64,000 nucleotides of DNA from Rhizomonospora bruguierae (GTDB taxonomy: Bacteria > Actinomycetota > Actinomycetes > Mycobacteriales > Micromonosporaceae): positions 135,948-199,947 of the forward strand of contig NZ_BBQH01000017.1 in the NCBI RefSeq assembly GCF_018397995.1, written 5' to 3'. Positions 16,201-25,147 of this stretch are shown here, one piece after another (the stretch's first letter is position 1; each line of letters opens with the position of its first letter). Made by a program: the position numbers and the translations under genes. The notes below the pieces were generated by a model. The model worked only from the letters and a program-made list of their open reading frames with translations, was not told the origin of the DNA and ran no database searches.

Positions 16201-16953
16201 GACCTGGCCGCCGAGCACGAGGGCAAGCAGATCACCTTCGCCGACACCCAGTCCCGGCCGGTACCGGTGATCACCAGTCCGGAGTGGTCCGGCAGCGAGC
16301 ACGGCGGCCGCCGGTACTCGCCGTTCACCATCAACACCGAGCGGCTCAAGCCCTGGCACACGCTCACCGGCCGGCAGCACTTCTACCTGGACCACGACTG
16401 GATGCAGGAGGCCGGCGAGGCGCTGCCGGTGTTCCGCCCGCCGCTGGACATGCACCGGCTGTTCGGCGAGCCCCGCCTCGGCCGCAACGGCGAGCTGGAG
16501 ATCACCCTGCGCTACCTGACCCCGCACTCGAAGTGGTCCATCCACTCCGAGTACCAGGACAACCTCATCATGCTGACGCTGTCCCGGGGCGGCCCGACGA
16601 TGTGGATGAGCGAGGCCGACGCCGCGAAGATCGGGGTGCGGGACAACGACTGGATCGAGGCGGTCAACCGCAACGGCGTCGTGGTCTGCCGCGCCGTGGT
16701 GACCCACAAGATGCCCGAGGGCACCGTCTACATGTATCACGCGCAGGAGCGGGTGATCGACGTGCCGAAGTCCGAGCGGACCGGCCGGCGCGGCGGGATC
16801 CACAACTCGCTGACCCGCCTGCTGGTCAAGCCCACCCACCTGATCGGCGGGTACGCCCAGCTGTCGTTCGCGTTCAACTACCTGGGCCCGACCGGCAACC
16901 AGCGCGACGAGGTGACGGTCATCCGCCGTCGGTCGCAGGAGGTGACCTACTGA
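13285..16953 (+). CDS. narG: Respiratory nitrate reductase, alpha (catalytic) subunit
   Basis: A 1222-residue molybdopterin subunit, the family's usual length. The N-terminal FS0 iron-sulfur site is seen in THGVNCTGSCSWKVY (H-x3-C-x3-C) with the last Cys in RGCPRGAAFSWY. The nitrate-reductase signature around the Mo ligand (MLSFYDWYADLP, with the Asp that binds molybdenum) follows at about residue 215, as do long stretches typical of NarG (GTNHWFHSDATYRAIL, CQGVNGGGWAHYVGQEK). It reduces nitrate to nitrite on the inner face of the membrane, taking electrons from NarH. No Tat signal is present, as expected for NarG. It is the first gene of narGHJIK, and its stop overlaps narH (TGATG). Confidence 0.98.
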   Translation: MTGTIENAGRALLAVGGLVRRAEVSPDGRALYQIGGREADAFYRDRWSYDKVVRSTHGVNCTGSCSWKVYVRDGIITWEQQQVDYPTAGPDRPEYEPRGCPRGAAFSWYTYSPTRVRYPYARGVLVEMYREAKRRLGDPVAAWADIQADQERRRRYQRARGKGGLVRVSWDEAQEIVAAAHVHAIKRYGPDRVAGFSPIPAMSMVSHAVGARFLSLIGGPMLSFYDWYADLPVASPQVFGDQTDVPESGDWWDATYLVMWGSNVPVTRTPDAHWMAEARYRGQKVIVVSPDYADNVKFADEWLPAQPGTDGALAMAMGHVVLREFFVDRRTPRFVDYVRRFTDLPFLVALEPAADGRYRPGKFLTAEDLGDAGAEAAFKPALWDSTADAPAVPRGTLGHRWQERPGEWNLDLGALEPALTCLDGDGPAVTVELPRFDTDTPGVLHRGVPTRRIGDTLVTTVFDLMLAQYGVGRDGLPGQWPTGYDDPTTPCTPAWQEPITGVPAAQVARVAREFADNADRSGGRSMILLGAGTNHWFHSDATYRAILALVTLTGCQGVNGGGWAHYVGQEKCRPVTGWQQLAFALDWCRPPRQMIGTAYWYTHTDQWRYDTYSADVVAAPTGSGAFAGKHTMDLLAQSARLGWMPSAPTFDRNPLDLADEAVAAAPDDPTGWVAGEVGAGRLGFACTDPDAPENWPRVLTVWRANLLGSSAKGNEYFLRHLLGTDANLRATEADPSLRPRDVTWPERAPEGKLDLLLSLDFRMTSTTLFSDIVLPAATWYEKHDLNSTDMHPFVHAFTPAINPPWQTRTDFDAFHGIARAFAGLARTHLGVRRDLVATPLLHDTADAMATPHGVVRDWRDTGEVPVPGRTMPRLTIVERDYGAVAEKMAALGPLLDRLGTTGKGVHTDVTPEIEYLRRKNGQVRGGVADGRPSLARDVHACEAILALSGTTNGRVATAGFRDVERRTGVRLADLAAEHEGKQITFADTQSRPVPVITSPEWSGSEHGGRRYSPFTINTERLKPWHTLTGRQHFYLDHDWMQEAGEALPVFRPPLDMHRLFGEPRLGRNGELEITLRYLTPHSKWSIHSEYQDNLIMLTLSRGGPTMWMSEADAAKIGVRDNDWIEAVNRNGVVVCRAVVTHKMPEGTVYMYHAQERVIDVPKSERTGRRGGIHNSLTRLLVKPTHLIGGYAQLSFAFNYLGPTGNQRDEVTVIRRRSQEVTY

Positions 16954-18626
16954 TGCGCGTCATGGCCCAGATGGCGATGGTGATGAACCTCGACAAGTGC
17001 ATCGGGTGCCACACCTGCTCGGTCACCTGCAAGCAGGCGTGGACCAACCGGTCCGGCGTCGAGTACGTCTGGTTCAACAACGTCGAGTCCCGGCCCGGGC
17101 AGGGCTACCCGCGCACCTACCAGGACCAGGAGCGCTGGCAGGGCGGCTGGGTGCGCACCCGCTCCGGGCGGCTCAAGCCCCGTGCCGGCGGGCGGCTCCG
17201 GAAGCTGTTGGGTATCTTCGCCAACCCGAAGCTGCCGGCCATGCGGGACTACTACGAGCCCTGGACGTACGACTACGAGCACCTGCTGAGCGCGCCGGCC
17301 GGCGAGGACACCCCGGTGGCCCGGCCGAAGTCGCTGCTGACCGGCCAGGACACCAAGGTGACCTGGTCGGCCAACTGGGACGACTCGCTGGCCGGCGGCA
17401 ACGAGATCGCCGCCGGCGACCCGGTGCTGCGGCAGGTCGCGGACCGGGTGCGCCAGGAGTACGAGAAGGCGTTCCTGTTCTTCCTGCCGCGCATCTGCGA
17501 GCACTGCCTCAACCCGTCCTGCGCCGCCTCCTGCCCGTCCGGCGCGATCTACAAGCGGGCCGAGGACGGCATCGTGCTGGTCGACCAGGACCGCTGCCGG
17601 GGCTGGCGGATGTGCGTGACCGGCTGCCCGTACAAGAAGGTGTACTTCAACCACCGCACCGGCAAGGCGGAGAAGTGCACGTTCTGCTTCCCCCGCATCG
17701 AGATCGGGCAGCCGACGATCTGCTCCGAGACGTGCGTCGGCCGGCTGCGGTACATCGGCCTGATGCTGTACGACGCGGACGCCGTCGCCGCGGCGGCCGC
17801 CGTGAAGGACGAGACGGACCTGTACGCCGCCCAGCGTTCGGTCTTCCTCGACCCGCGCGACCCGCGGGTGGCGGCCGAGGCCCGCGCCGCCGGCATCCCC
17901 GACGACTGGATCGAGGCGGCGGCGCGGTCGCCGGTGTGGGACCTCATCATGCGGTACGAGGTGGCGCTGCCGCTGCACCCGGAGTACCGCACCATGCCGA
18001 TGGTCTGGTACATCCCGCCGCTGTCACCGGTCGTGGACGTGCTGCGCGACACCGGGCACGACGGCGAGAACGCGGGCAACCTGTTCGGCGCCGTCGACGC
18101 GCTGCGGATCCCGGTCGAGTACCTGGCCGGACTGTTCACCGCGGGCGACCCGGCGCCGGTCCGGGCCGTGCTGAACCGGCTCGCCGCCATGCGCGCCTAC
18201 CAGCGCCGGATCAACCTCGGCGAGCCGCGCAACGAGTCCATCGCCACCGCCGTCGGGATGACCGGCGCGCAGCTGGACGACATGTACCGGCTGCTGGCGA
18301 TCGCCAAGTACGAGGAGCGGTACGTCATCCCGGCCGCGCACGCCGAGGACGCGCACCGGCTGGAGCAACTCGGCACCGAGTGCAGTCTCGACTACGACGG
18401 CGGCCCGGGCATGTACCAGACCGGCCCGTTCGGCGAGGCGTCCGGCACGGCGGTGCCCGTGCAGGTGGAGACGTTCCACATGCTGCGGTCGCGGCAGACC
18501 GCCGACGCCGGCACCGACCCCGGCGACCAGCCGCGCCGGGTCAACCTGCTCAACTGGGACGGCAAGGGCCGTCCGGCGGGCCTGTTCCCGCCCCGCCGGG
18601 ACCCCGACGATGGGGGCGGGCAGTGA
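16953..18626 (+). CDS. narH: Respiratory nitrate reductase, beta (iron-sulfur) subunit
   Basis: A 557-residue electron-transfer subunit with four Cys clusters in the standard order: CIGCHTCSVTC, CEHCLNPSCAASC, CRGWRMCVTGC and CTFCFPRIEIGQPTICSETC. The Trp in CRGWRMC replaces a Cys and marks the [3Fe-4S] centre, as in E. coli NarH. It carries electrons from NarI haem to NarG. The start is the ATG at 16953, overlapping the narG stop, and the end overlaps narJ (GTGA). Confidence 0.98.
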   Translation: MRVMAQMAMVMNLDKCIGCHTCSVTCKQAWTNRSGVEYVWFNNVESRPGQGYPRTYQDQERWQGGWVRTRSGRLKPRAGGRLRKLLGIFANPKLPAMRDYYEPWTYDYEHLLSAPAGEDTPVARPKSLLTGQDTKVTWSANWDDSLAGGNEIAAGDPVLRQVADRVRQEYEKAFLFFLPRICEHCLNPSCAASCPSGAIYKRAEDGIVLVDQDRCRGWRMCVTGCPYKKVYFNHRTGKAEKCTFCFPRIEIGQPTICSETCVGRLRYIGLMLYDADAVAAAAAVKDETDLYAAQRSVFLDPRDPRVAAEARAAGIPDDWIEAAARSPVWDLIMRYEVALPLHPEYRTMPMVWYIPPLSPVVDVLRDTGHDGENAGNLFGAVDALRIPVEYLAGLFTAGDPAPVRAVLNRLAAMRAYQRRINLGEPRNESIATAVGMTGAQLDDMYRLLAIAKYEERYVIPAAHAEDAHRLEQLGTECSLDYDGGPGMYQTGPFGEASGTAVPVQVETFHMLRSRQTADAGTDPGDQPRRVNLLNWDGKGRPAGLFPPRRDPDDGGGQ

Positions 18627-19246
18627 GCGCCGGGCCGGGCTGGCGGTCGGTGGCCGCCCGCGCCGCCTCGCTGCTGCTGCGCTACCCGGACGAGCCGGTG
18701 CTCGACGCACTGCCCCTGGTGGCCGCCGCGCTCGCCGACCTGCCCGCCCCGGTCGCCGGGCCCCTCGGCGCCGTCGCGGCGCACCGGGCCGGCGCCGACC
18801 CGATCCGGCTGCGCGCCGACTACGTGGAGCTGTTCGACTTCCGCCGCCGCTGCTGCCTGCACCTGACGTACTACACGTGCGGCGACACCCGCCGCCGCGG
18901 CGAGGCGCTGGTCGGCTTCGCCGCCGGATACCGGGCCGCCGGGCTGGCGGTGGTCGACGGCGAGCTGCCCGACTACCTGCCCGCCGTGCTGGACCTGGCC
19001 GCCGCCGACCGCGGCGGGTGGCGGCTGCTGCGCGAGAACCGCATCGGCCTGGACCTGCTCGCCGAGGCCCTGACCCGGGAGCAGTCCGTGTACCGGCACG
19101 CCATCGAGGCGGTGCGGGAGACGCTGCCCGCCGCCCGCCCCGCGGACCTGGCCGCCGCCGCCCGCCTGGCCCGCACCGGCCCACCCGACGAACAGGTCGG
19201 CCTGGAACCATACGGACCCCTGAACCCGACCGGGAGCCGCGCGTGA
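18623..19246 (+). CDS. narJ: Nitrate reductase assembly chaperone
   Basis: A 207-residue protein of the NarJ/TorD chaperone family: N-terminal LLLRYPDEPVLDALP, and the family signature YVELFDFRRRCCLHLTYYTCGDTRRRGEAL in the middle. NarJ guides insertion of the molybdenum cofactor into NarG and docking of NarGH to NarI. It sits between narH and narI as in most nar operons, coupled to both by four-base overlaps. Confidence 0.95.
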   Translation: MSAGPGWRSVAARAASLLLRYPDEPVLDALPLVAAALADLPAPVAGPLGAVAAHRAGADPIRLRADYVELFDFRRRCCLHLTYYTCGDTRRRGEALVGFAAGYRAAGLAVVDGELPDYLPAVLDLAAADRGGWRLLRENRIGLDLLAEALTREQSVYRHAIEAVRETLPAARPADLAAAARLARTGPPDEQVGLEPYGPLNPTGSRA

Positions 19247-20031
19247 ACACGAACGTCCTGCTCTGGGTGGTCTACCCGTACCTCGCCATCGCCGTGCTGG
19301 TCGGCGGGCTGATCTGGCGGTACCGGTACGACAAGTTCGGCTGGACCACCCGCTCGTCCCAGCTCTACGAGAGCGCCGTGCTGCGCTGGGGCAGCCCGAT
19401 GTTCCACTTCGGAGTACTGCTCGTCCTGATCGGACACGTCGGCGGCCTGCTCGTGCCGAAGTCGTGGACGGAGGCGGTCGGGGTCACCGAGCACACCTAC
19501 CACCTGACGGCCGTCTTCGTCGGGACCGTGGCCGGGCTGTGCACGCTGATCGGGATGGCGATCCTCATCGCCCGCCGCCGCCTCACCGGGCCGGTCTTCG
19601 CCGCCACGACCCGCAACGACAAGGCGATGTACGTGGTGCTCGCCGCCGTGATCGTGCTCGGGCTGTGGGCGACGGTCAAGGCCAATGTCGCCGGCGACGG
19701 CTACGACTACCGGCAGACCGTCTCGCCGTGGTTCCGGTCGCTGTTCTACCTCAGCCCGGACCCGGAGCTGATGGCCGGGGTGCCGGCGAGTTTCCAGGCG
19801 CACGTCCTCGCCGCGTTCGCCCTGTTCGCGTTCTGGCCGTTCACCCGGTTGGTGCACGCCTTCAGCGCACCCGTCGGGTACCTCACCCGGCCGTACGTGG
19901 TCTACCGCAGCCGCGACGCCCGCCCCGGCCTGCGGCCCGCTCGCCGGGGCTGGGGCGGCCCGCCGAGCGCCCCCACCACCCGCCGCGGCACACCGGCCCG
20001 GCCGACCGAGCGCTCGCGAGGTGGACGATGA
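19243..20031 (+). CDS. narI: Respiratory nitrate reductase, gamma (cytochrome b) subunit
   Basis: A 262-residue membrane protein with five helices that oxidises quinol and holds two haems b. Candidate axial His residues are in MFHFGVLLVLIGHVGG (helix 2), EHTYHLTAV (helix 3) and LVHAFSAPVGY (last helix). SAPVGYLTRPYVVYRSR is the well-conserved cytoplasmic end. The C-terminal 40 residues after it are basic and unconserved. GTG start 19243 overlaps the narJ stop. Confidence 0.96.
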   Translation: MNTNVLLWVVYPYLAIAVLVGGLIWRYRYDKFGWTTRSSQLYESAVLRWGSPMFHFGVLLVLIGHVGGLLVPKSWTEAVGVTEHTYHLTAVFVGTVAGLCTLIGMAILIARRRLTGPVFAATTRNDKAMYVVLAAVIVLGLWATVKANVAGDGYDYRQTVSPWFRSLFYLSPDPELMAGVPASFQAHVLAAFALFAFWPFTRLVHAFSAPVGYLTRPYVVYRSRDARPGLRPARRGWGGPPSAPTTRRGTPARPTERSRGGR

Positions 20032-21269
20032 GCACCGCGGCCGGCCCTGCCGCCCGCACCGGGGGGCAGGCCGCCGCCCCGGCGGCACCGCCCGGCGCCG
20101 CGCGCAACCTGACCCTCGCGACCGTCGGCTTCCTGGTGAACTTCTGGGCATGGGCGCTGCTCGGCCCGCTCGGCCCCGGGATCAAGGAGCGCCTCGGGCT
20201 CAGCTTCGCGGCGCAGTCGCTGCTGGTCGCCGTGCCGGTGGTGGTCGGCTCGCTGGGCCGCATCCCGGTCGGCGCCCTGACCGACCGGCTCGGTGCCCGG
20301 GTCATGTTCCCCGCCGTCAGCCTGCTGACCATCGTGCCCGTCCTCGCCCTCACCGTGGTCTCCAGCTACCCGGCGCTGATCGTCGCCGGGTTCTTCCTCG
20401 GCATCGGCGGCACCGCGTTCGCCGTCGGCGTGCCGGTGGTCTCCGGCTGGTACCCGCCGGCCCGCAAGGGCTTCGCCCTGGGCGTGTTCGGCATCGGCAT
20501 GGGCGGCACGGCCGTCAGCAACTTCACCACCGTCCGGCTCGCCGACGCGTACGGTGCGGACACCCCCTTCTACCTGGTGGCGGCGATCCTCGCGGGGTAC
20601 GCCGTGGTCGCGGTCCTGCTGCTGCGCGATCCGCCCGGCCGCACCCGCCCGGCCGGCTCCGCGTGGGCGCGCACTGCCGGCGTCGCCCGGCTGGCCGTCA
20701 CCTGGCAACTCTGCTTCCTGTACGCGGTCGGGTTCGGGGGCTTCGTCGCCTTCAGCGTCTACCTGCCGGCGTACCTGCGCACCGCCTACCAGCTGAGCGC
20801 CAACGACGCCGCGCTGCGCACCGCCGGCTTCGTGGTCCTCGCCGTCGTCGCCCGCCCGATCGGCGGCTGGCTGTCCGACCGGCTCCACCCGGTGCCCGTG
20901 CTGGTCTGGTGCTTCGGCGGGACCGCCGTGTTCGCCGTCGCCCAGGCGTTCCAGCTCGCGCTGATGCCGGTGGCGACCGCCGCCTTCCTCGGCATGGCCG
21001 CCCTGCTCGGTGCCGCCAGCGGCGCCGTGTTCGCCCTGGTCGGCAAGGTCGCGCCGGCCGACAAGGTCGGCACCGTCACCGGCGTCGTCGGCGCCGCCGG
21101 CGGGCTCGGCGGCTTCGTCCCCCCGCTGATCATGGGCTGGGTGTACGGCGTGGAAGGCTCGTACGCCATCGGCCTCATGCTGCTCTCCGACGTGGCCCTG
21201 GCCGCCGCCGTCTACACCGCCATCAAGATGCGCGGGGTCGCCCCCGCCTCCAGCCGGGCGGCAACCTAG
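20028..21269 (+). CDS. narK: NarK-type nitrate/nitrite transporter (MFS)
   Basis: A 413-residue MFS permease with 12 helices. NarK hallmarks are visible: LVNFWAWALLGPLGPGIKERLGLS at the N-terminus, the nitrate-binding Arg in GSLGRIPVGALTDRLGAR, and glycine-rich signature segments GVFGIGMGGTAVSNF and VVGAAGGLGGFVPP. It imports nitrate and/or exports nitrite. It is the last gene of the nar operon, overlapping narI by four bases. Confidence 0.95.
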   Translation: MSTAAGPAARTGGQAAAPAAPPGAARNLTLATVGFLVNFWAWALLGPLGPGIKERLGLSFAAQSLLVAVPVVVGSLGRIPVGALTDRLGARVMFPAVSLLTIVPVLALTVVSSYPALIVAGFFLGIGGTAFAVGVPVVSGWYPPARKGFALGVFGIGMGGTAVSNFTTVRLADAYGADTPFYLVAAILAGYAVVAVLLLRDPPGRTRPAGSAWARTAGVARLAVTWQLCFLYAVGFGGFVAFSVYLPAYLRTAYQLSANDAALRTAGFVVLAVVARPIGGWLSDRLHPVPVLVWCFGGTAVFAVAQAFQLALMPVATAAFLGMAALLGAASGAVFALVGKVAPADKVGTVTGVVGAAGGLGGFVPPLIMGWVYGVEGSYAIGLMLLSDVALAAAVYTAIKMRGVAPASSRAAT

Positions 21270-21305
21270 CCGGGCGGCAAGCTGGCCCGGGCCGGCCCGG
21301 GCGGG

Positions 21306-22730
21306 TCAGGGCTGGGCGGCGGCCGGGCGTCGGTACAGCCGCCGCGGAATGTGGTACGCGAGGTCGATCGCCGTCTCGATCGCCTCGTCCAGGTCCAGCA
21401 GGTGGCCGGCGACGAGTTCGGCGAGGTAGCCGGCGTCGACCCGGCGGGCCAGGTCGTGCCGGGCCGGGATCGAGGCGAACGCCCTGGTGTCGTCCACGAA
21501 GCCGGCCGTGCGGTAGAAGCCCGCCGTCTCGGTGACCGCCTGCCGGAACCGGTGCAGGCCGTGCGGGCTGTCCAGGAACCACCACGGCGCGCCCAGGTGC
21601 AGGGCGGGGTAGACGCCCGCGAGGGGGGCGAGTTCCCGGCTGTAGGTGGTCTCGTCCACGGTGAACGCCACCATCCGGAACCGCGGCTCGTGGCCGAACG
21701 CCGCCAGCAGCGGCCGCAGCGACCGGGTGAACTCGACCGGGACGGGAATGTCGAAGCCGCGGTCCGGGCCGTGGCGGCGCAGCACGGCCGGGTCGTGGTC
21801 GCGCAGCACACCGGGGTGCAGCTGCATGACCAGACCGTCCTCAGCGGACATGCGGGCCAGCTCGAACAGCATGTGCCCGGCGAAGGCTTGCACCTGCCCC
21901 GGCTCGGCGGTGCCGGCCCGCGCCGCGGCGTAGACCCGCGCCGCCTCCGCCTCGGGCAGCGGCTGCGCCGCGGCGGACTCGTGCCCGTGGTCGGTGGCCA
22001 GCGCGCCGGCGGCGATGAAGTCGAGCCGGCGCCGCCGCAGCGCCGCCAGGTAGCCCCGGTAGTCGCCGGTGTCGAGGTCGGTCAGCCGGCCGAGGTCGGC
22101 CACCTCCGCCCGCCAGCCGGCGTGCCCGACGTGCACCAGGGAGTCCGGGCGGAAGGTCGGTATGACCTGCTCGCCCCACCCCTCGGCGGCCAGCCGCCGG
22201 TGCGCGGCCAGGTCGGCCAGCGGCGAATCGGTCGTGGCGAGGACCTCGATGCCGAAGTGTTTGAACAGCGCCCGCGGGCGGAACTCCGGCTCGGCCAGGC
22301 GCGCGGCCAGCTCGTCGTAGAGCCGGTCGGCCGTCTCGGCGGACGGGGCGAGCGTGACGCCGAAGACGTCGACGAGTTCGTGGGTGAGCCAGTACCGCGA
22401 CGGCGTGCCGCGGAACAGGTGCCAGTGCGCGCAGAACCGGCGCCAGATCCGGCGGGGGTCGCGCTCGACCCCGGGGCCCTCGCCCACGCCGAGCGCCTCC
22501 AGCGGCACGCCGGCGGCGTGGACGAGCCGGGTGACGTAGTGGTCGAGCGTGATGAGCATGCGGGCCGGGTCCGGGAACGGGGTGTCGTCGGCGAGTACCG
22601 CGGCGTCCACGTGGCCGTGCATGCACACCAGCGGCAGCGACCGCGTCTCGGCGTACACCGCGCGGGCGACGTCCCGGGTCGCGGGATCGAGCGGGAGCGC
22701 GCGGTCCTCGTGCAGGTGCAGGTGCTTCAC
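21306..22730 (-). CDS. uxaC: Glucuronate (uronate) isomerase
   Basis: A 474-residue protein of the UxaC family in the amidohydrolase superfamily. The N-terminal metal motif is CMHGHVD, and other family blocks are DHYVTRLVHAAGVP, FRGTPSRYWLTHELVDVFGV, ATTDSPLADLAAHRRL and MQLHPGVLRDHD. It converts D-glucuronate to D-fructuronate (and galacturonate to tagaturonate). The GTG start at 22730 has an AAGGGGA site upstream. It is divergent from the LacI gene, and the mannonate dehydratase at 27958 acts later in the same pathway. Convergent with narK, with only 36 bases between stops. Confidence 0.95.
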   Translation of the reverse strand: MKHLHLHEDRALPLDPATRDVARAVYAETRSLPLVCMHGHVDAAVLADDTPFPDPARMLITLDHYVTRLVHAAGVPLEALGVGEGPGVERDPRRIWRRFCAHWHLFRGTPSRYWLTHELVDVFGVTLAPSAETADRLYDELAARLAEPEFRPRALFKHFGIEVLATTDSPLADLAAHRRLAAEGWGEQVIPTFRPDSLVHVGHAGWRAEVADLGRLTDLDTGDYRGYLAALRRRRLDFIAAGALATDHGHESAAAQPLPEAEAARVYAAARAGTAEPGQVQAFAGHMLFELARMSAEDGLVMQLHPGVLRDHDPAVLRRHGPDRGFDIPVPVEFTRSLRPLLAAFGHEPRFRMVAFTVDETTYSRELAPLAGVYPALHLGAPWWFLDSPHGLHRFRQAVTETAGFYRTAGFVDDTRAFASIPARHDLARRVDAGYLAELVAGHLLDLDEAIETAIDLAYHIPRRLYRRPAAAQP

Positions 22731-22814
22731 CGGTCCCCTTCCCGCATCCTACAAACCTTTTCATTACTGTGCTGGCGCCTGCCCGCGAGGTCAAGGCCGA
22801 CCATGCGGAAACTC

Positions 22815-22844
22815 TTGACAACGTTCTGCAAAGGATTTCAGACT
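22815..22844 (+). promoter_or_regulatory. Promoter with embedded LacI-type site before the LacI gene
   Basis: TTGACA (22815-22820) and CAGACT (22839-22844) with an 18-base spacer form a plausible promoter 30 bases upstream of the regulator ATG. An AACGTT core (22820-22825), the CG-centred half-site arrangement typical of LacI-family operators, overlaps the -35 box, so autorepression is likely. The flanks are only partly symmetric. Confidence 0.5.
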
Positions 22845-22873
22845 CATCGGCAGGCACGGACAGGAGGCCGCGG

Positions 22874-23863
22874 ATGCCCGTCACGATCAAGGACGTCGCC
22901 CGGGCGGCCGGCGTCTCGCCGTCGACGGTCAGCCGGGCCCTGTCCACGCCGGGGCTCGTCCAGGCCGCGACCCGCGAGCGGGTGCGGCGGGCGGTGGCCG
23001 AGCTCGGCTACCACCCCAACCGGGCCGCGCGGGGACTCATCACCGGCCGGACCGGCAACATCGGGCTCATCGTCCCGGACCTGACCAACCCGTTCTTCCC
23101 CGGCGTCGTCAAGGGGGTGCAGGAGCGGGCCCGCGAGTCCGACTACTCGGTGTTCCTCGCCGACACCGACGAGCGGGCCCCCCTCGAGGCCGACCTGGTC
23201 CGCGCCCTCGGCAAGCAGGTCGACGGCATCGTGCTGTGCTCGCCGCGGATGAGCGAGGCCGAGGTGCGCTCGGTCGCGGGGGAGACGCCGATCGTCATGC
23301 TCAACCGGCGCGTCGGGCGCATCCCGGCGGTGACCATCGACAACGGCGAGGCGATCCGGCAGGCGGTCGCGCACCTCGTGGCGCTCGGTCACCACCGGCT
23401 CGGCTACGTCGCGGGGCCGCGCGTCTCGTGGTCCAACCGGGAGCGGCTGCGCGCGCTGCGGTCCACCACCGCGGCGACCGGCGTCGAGCTGCTGGAGGTC
23501 GCGACCGTCGTGCCGCAGTTCTCCGGCGGCGTGGCCGCCGCCGACCTCGTCCTCGCGGCCGGGGTCACCGCCGTCGTGGCCTACAACGACCTCGTGGCGC
23601 TCGGCCTGCTCAACCGGTTCGCCGCCCGAGGGCTGGCCATCCCCGGCGACATCAGCGTCCTCGGCTTCGACGACATCGTCTTCGCCGAGATGGTGAACCC
23701 CGCCCTGACCACCGTCGCGCAACCGAAGGAGGCGGCCGGCCGGGCCGGCGTCGAACTCCTGCTCCACCTCATGGAAGAACCCGATCGCGCCGGCACCGCC
23801 CGGCGCGACCTGACCGCCCAGCTTCTGGTCCGCGGATCCACCGGTCCACCGCGGACGGCGTGA
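22874..23863 (+). CDS. LacI-family regulator of the hexuronate genes
   Basis: A 329-residue repressor. The HTH and hinge (residues 1-60) read MPVTIKDVARAAGVSPSTVSRAL and LGYHPNRAARGLITGRT. A periplasmic-binding-protein-like effector domain follows (NIGLIVPDLTNPFFPGVVKG, GFDDIVFAEMVNPALTTV). The ATG at 22874 has AGGAGG at 22862-22867. It is divergent from uxaC and leads the transporter/manD genes, so it probably represses both arms until a uronate or a pathway intermediate binds. Confidence 0.93.
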   Translation: MPVTIKDVARAAGVSPSTVSRALSTPGLVQAATRERVRRAVAELGYHPNRAARGLITGRTGNIGLIVPDLTNPFFPGVVKGVQERARESDYSVFLADTDERAPLEADLVRALGKQVDGIVLCSPRMSEAEVRSVAGETPIVMLNRRVGRIPAVTIDNGEAIRQAVAHLVALGHHRLGYVAGPRVSWSNRERLRALRSTTAATGVELLEVATVVPQFSGGVAAADLVLAAGVTAVVAYNDLVALGLLNRFAARGLAIPGDISVLGFDDIVFAEMVNPALTTVAQPKEAAGRAGVELLLHLMEEPDRAGTARRDLTAQLLVRGSTGPPRTA

Positions 23864-23935
23864 CACGCGCCGGACGCGAACACCACCACAGGGGGCGGCG
23901 ACGTGCCGACGCGCCAGCCCCGGAGAGGAACCGCC

Positions 23936-25147
23936 ATGCCCTCCACCCGCCGCGCATTCTGTACCGCAGCCGGTCTCCTGGCCCTCGGCCTGCTGGCCGG
24001 GTGCGGCGCACCCGAGAAGGCGAGCCCGGCCGGCACCAGCGGCCCCGTGCCGGACAAGCCCGGCTCGCCGGTGACGCTCAACATCCTCGACGTCGCGGGC
24101 AACCTGCAACTGACCCAGGGGATGATCGACGAGTTCGTCGCGAACAACCCGTCGATCATCAGCAAGGTCACCTACTCCAAGGCCACGGCGCCGGAGCTCG
24201 CCGGCAAGGTGAAGGCGCAGCAGGACGCCGGTCGCATCGACATCGACCTGGTCCTCACCGGCGTCGACGGCCTCGCCGCGGGCGTCGACCAGGGCCTGTG
24301 GCAGCCGCTGCTGCCCACCTACGCGGACCGGCTCCCCGGCATGCGGGAGTACCTACCCGGCGCCGCCGCGATGCAGAACCTCGCCGGCGACTTCGGCGTC
24401 ACCGTCACCTACTACCCGTCGGGCCCGCTCATCGAGTACCTGCCGGACAAGGTGCCCAACCCGCCCACCACCGCGCAGGCGCTGCTGGAGTTCGCCAAGG
24501 CGAACCCGGGCGCGGTGCAGTATGCCCGGCCGTCCAACTCCGGCCCCGGGCGCACCTTCCTGATGGGCCTGCCGTACCTGCTCGGCGACAAGGACCCGAA
24601 GGACCCGGTCAACGGCTGGGAGAAGACCTGGGCCTACCTCAAGGAGCTGAACCAGTACGTCACGCTCTACCCGTCCGCGACGAGCGAGACGATGAAGAAC
24701 CTCGCCAACGGCTCGGCGAAGATCATCGTGAGCACCACCGGCTGGGACATCAACCCGCGGGTGCTCGGCCAGGTGCCGAAGGAGGCGAAGATCGGCACGC
24801 TCGACGGGTTCCACTGGGTCACCGACGCGCACTACGCCGTCGTGCCCAAGGGGGTCGGCAACGACAAGCAGAGCGCGATCCTCACCCTGCTCCAGTCCAT
24901 GCTCACCCCGCAGCAGCAGGCCAAGGCGTACGACAAGGGCTACTTCTACCCCGGGCCGGCGGTCAAGGGCGTCGACCTGTCGATGGCCCCGGCGGACAGC
25001 CAGCAGGCGCTCGGCGAGTACGGCCGCGCCGAGTACGAGACGCTCATCGCCGACCACCCGCTCGAGGTGCCGCTGGACGCCAAGGCGCTGGTCACCGCGT
25101 TCGACACGTGGGACCGCGAGGTGGGCGGCGCGAAGGTGAAGAAGTGA
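23936..25147 (+). CDS. ABC transporter substrate-binding lipoprotein
   Basis: A 403-residue lipoprotein: signal peptide ending in the lipobox LLAGC (about residue 22), then a type 2 periplasmic-binding fold with FVANNP and AAAMQNLAGDFGVTVTYYPSGP. The overall architecture resembles the iron/thiamine/polyamine-type binding proteins rather than the common sugar (CUT1) binding proteins. Its position between the LacI gene and mannonate dehydratase makes a uronate or aldonate the likely ligand; that is inferred. Ribosome site GGAGAGGAA. The stop overlaps the ATPase start. Confidence 0.85.
   Translation: MPSTRRAFCTAAGLLALGLLAGCGAPEKASPAGTSGPVPDKPGSPVTLNILDVAGNLQLTQGMIDEFVANNPSIISKVTYSKATAPELAGKVKAQQDAGRIDIDLVLTGVDGLAAGVDQGLWQPLLPTYADRLPGMREYLPGAAAMQNLAGDFGVTVTYYPSGPLIEYLPDKVPNPPTTAQALLEFAKANPGAVQYARPSNSGPGRTFLMGLPYLLGDKDPKDPVNGWEKTWAYLKELNQYVTLYPSATSETMKNLANGSAKIIVSTTGWDINPRVLGQVPKEAKIGTLDGFHWVTDAHYAVVPKGVGNDKQSAILTLLQSMLTPQQQAKAYDKGYFYPGPAVKGVDLSMAPADSQQALGEYGRAEYETLIADHPLEVPLDAKALVTAFDTWDREVGGAKVKK

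Noticed and set aside
13018-16839. Very long open frame antisense to narG
   Set aside because: It is a codon-bias shadow of a GC-rich gene; its translation has no recognisable motif and the plus-strand protein is unmistakable NarG.
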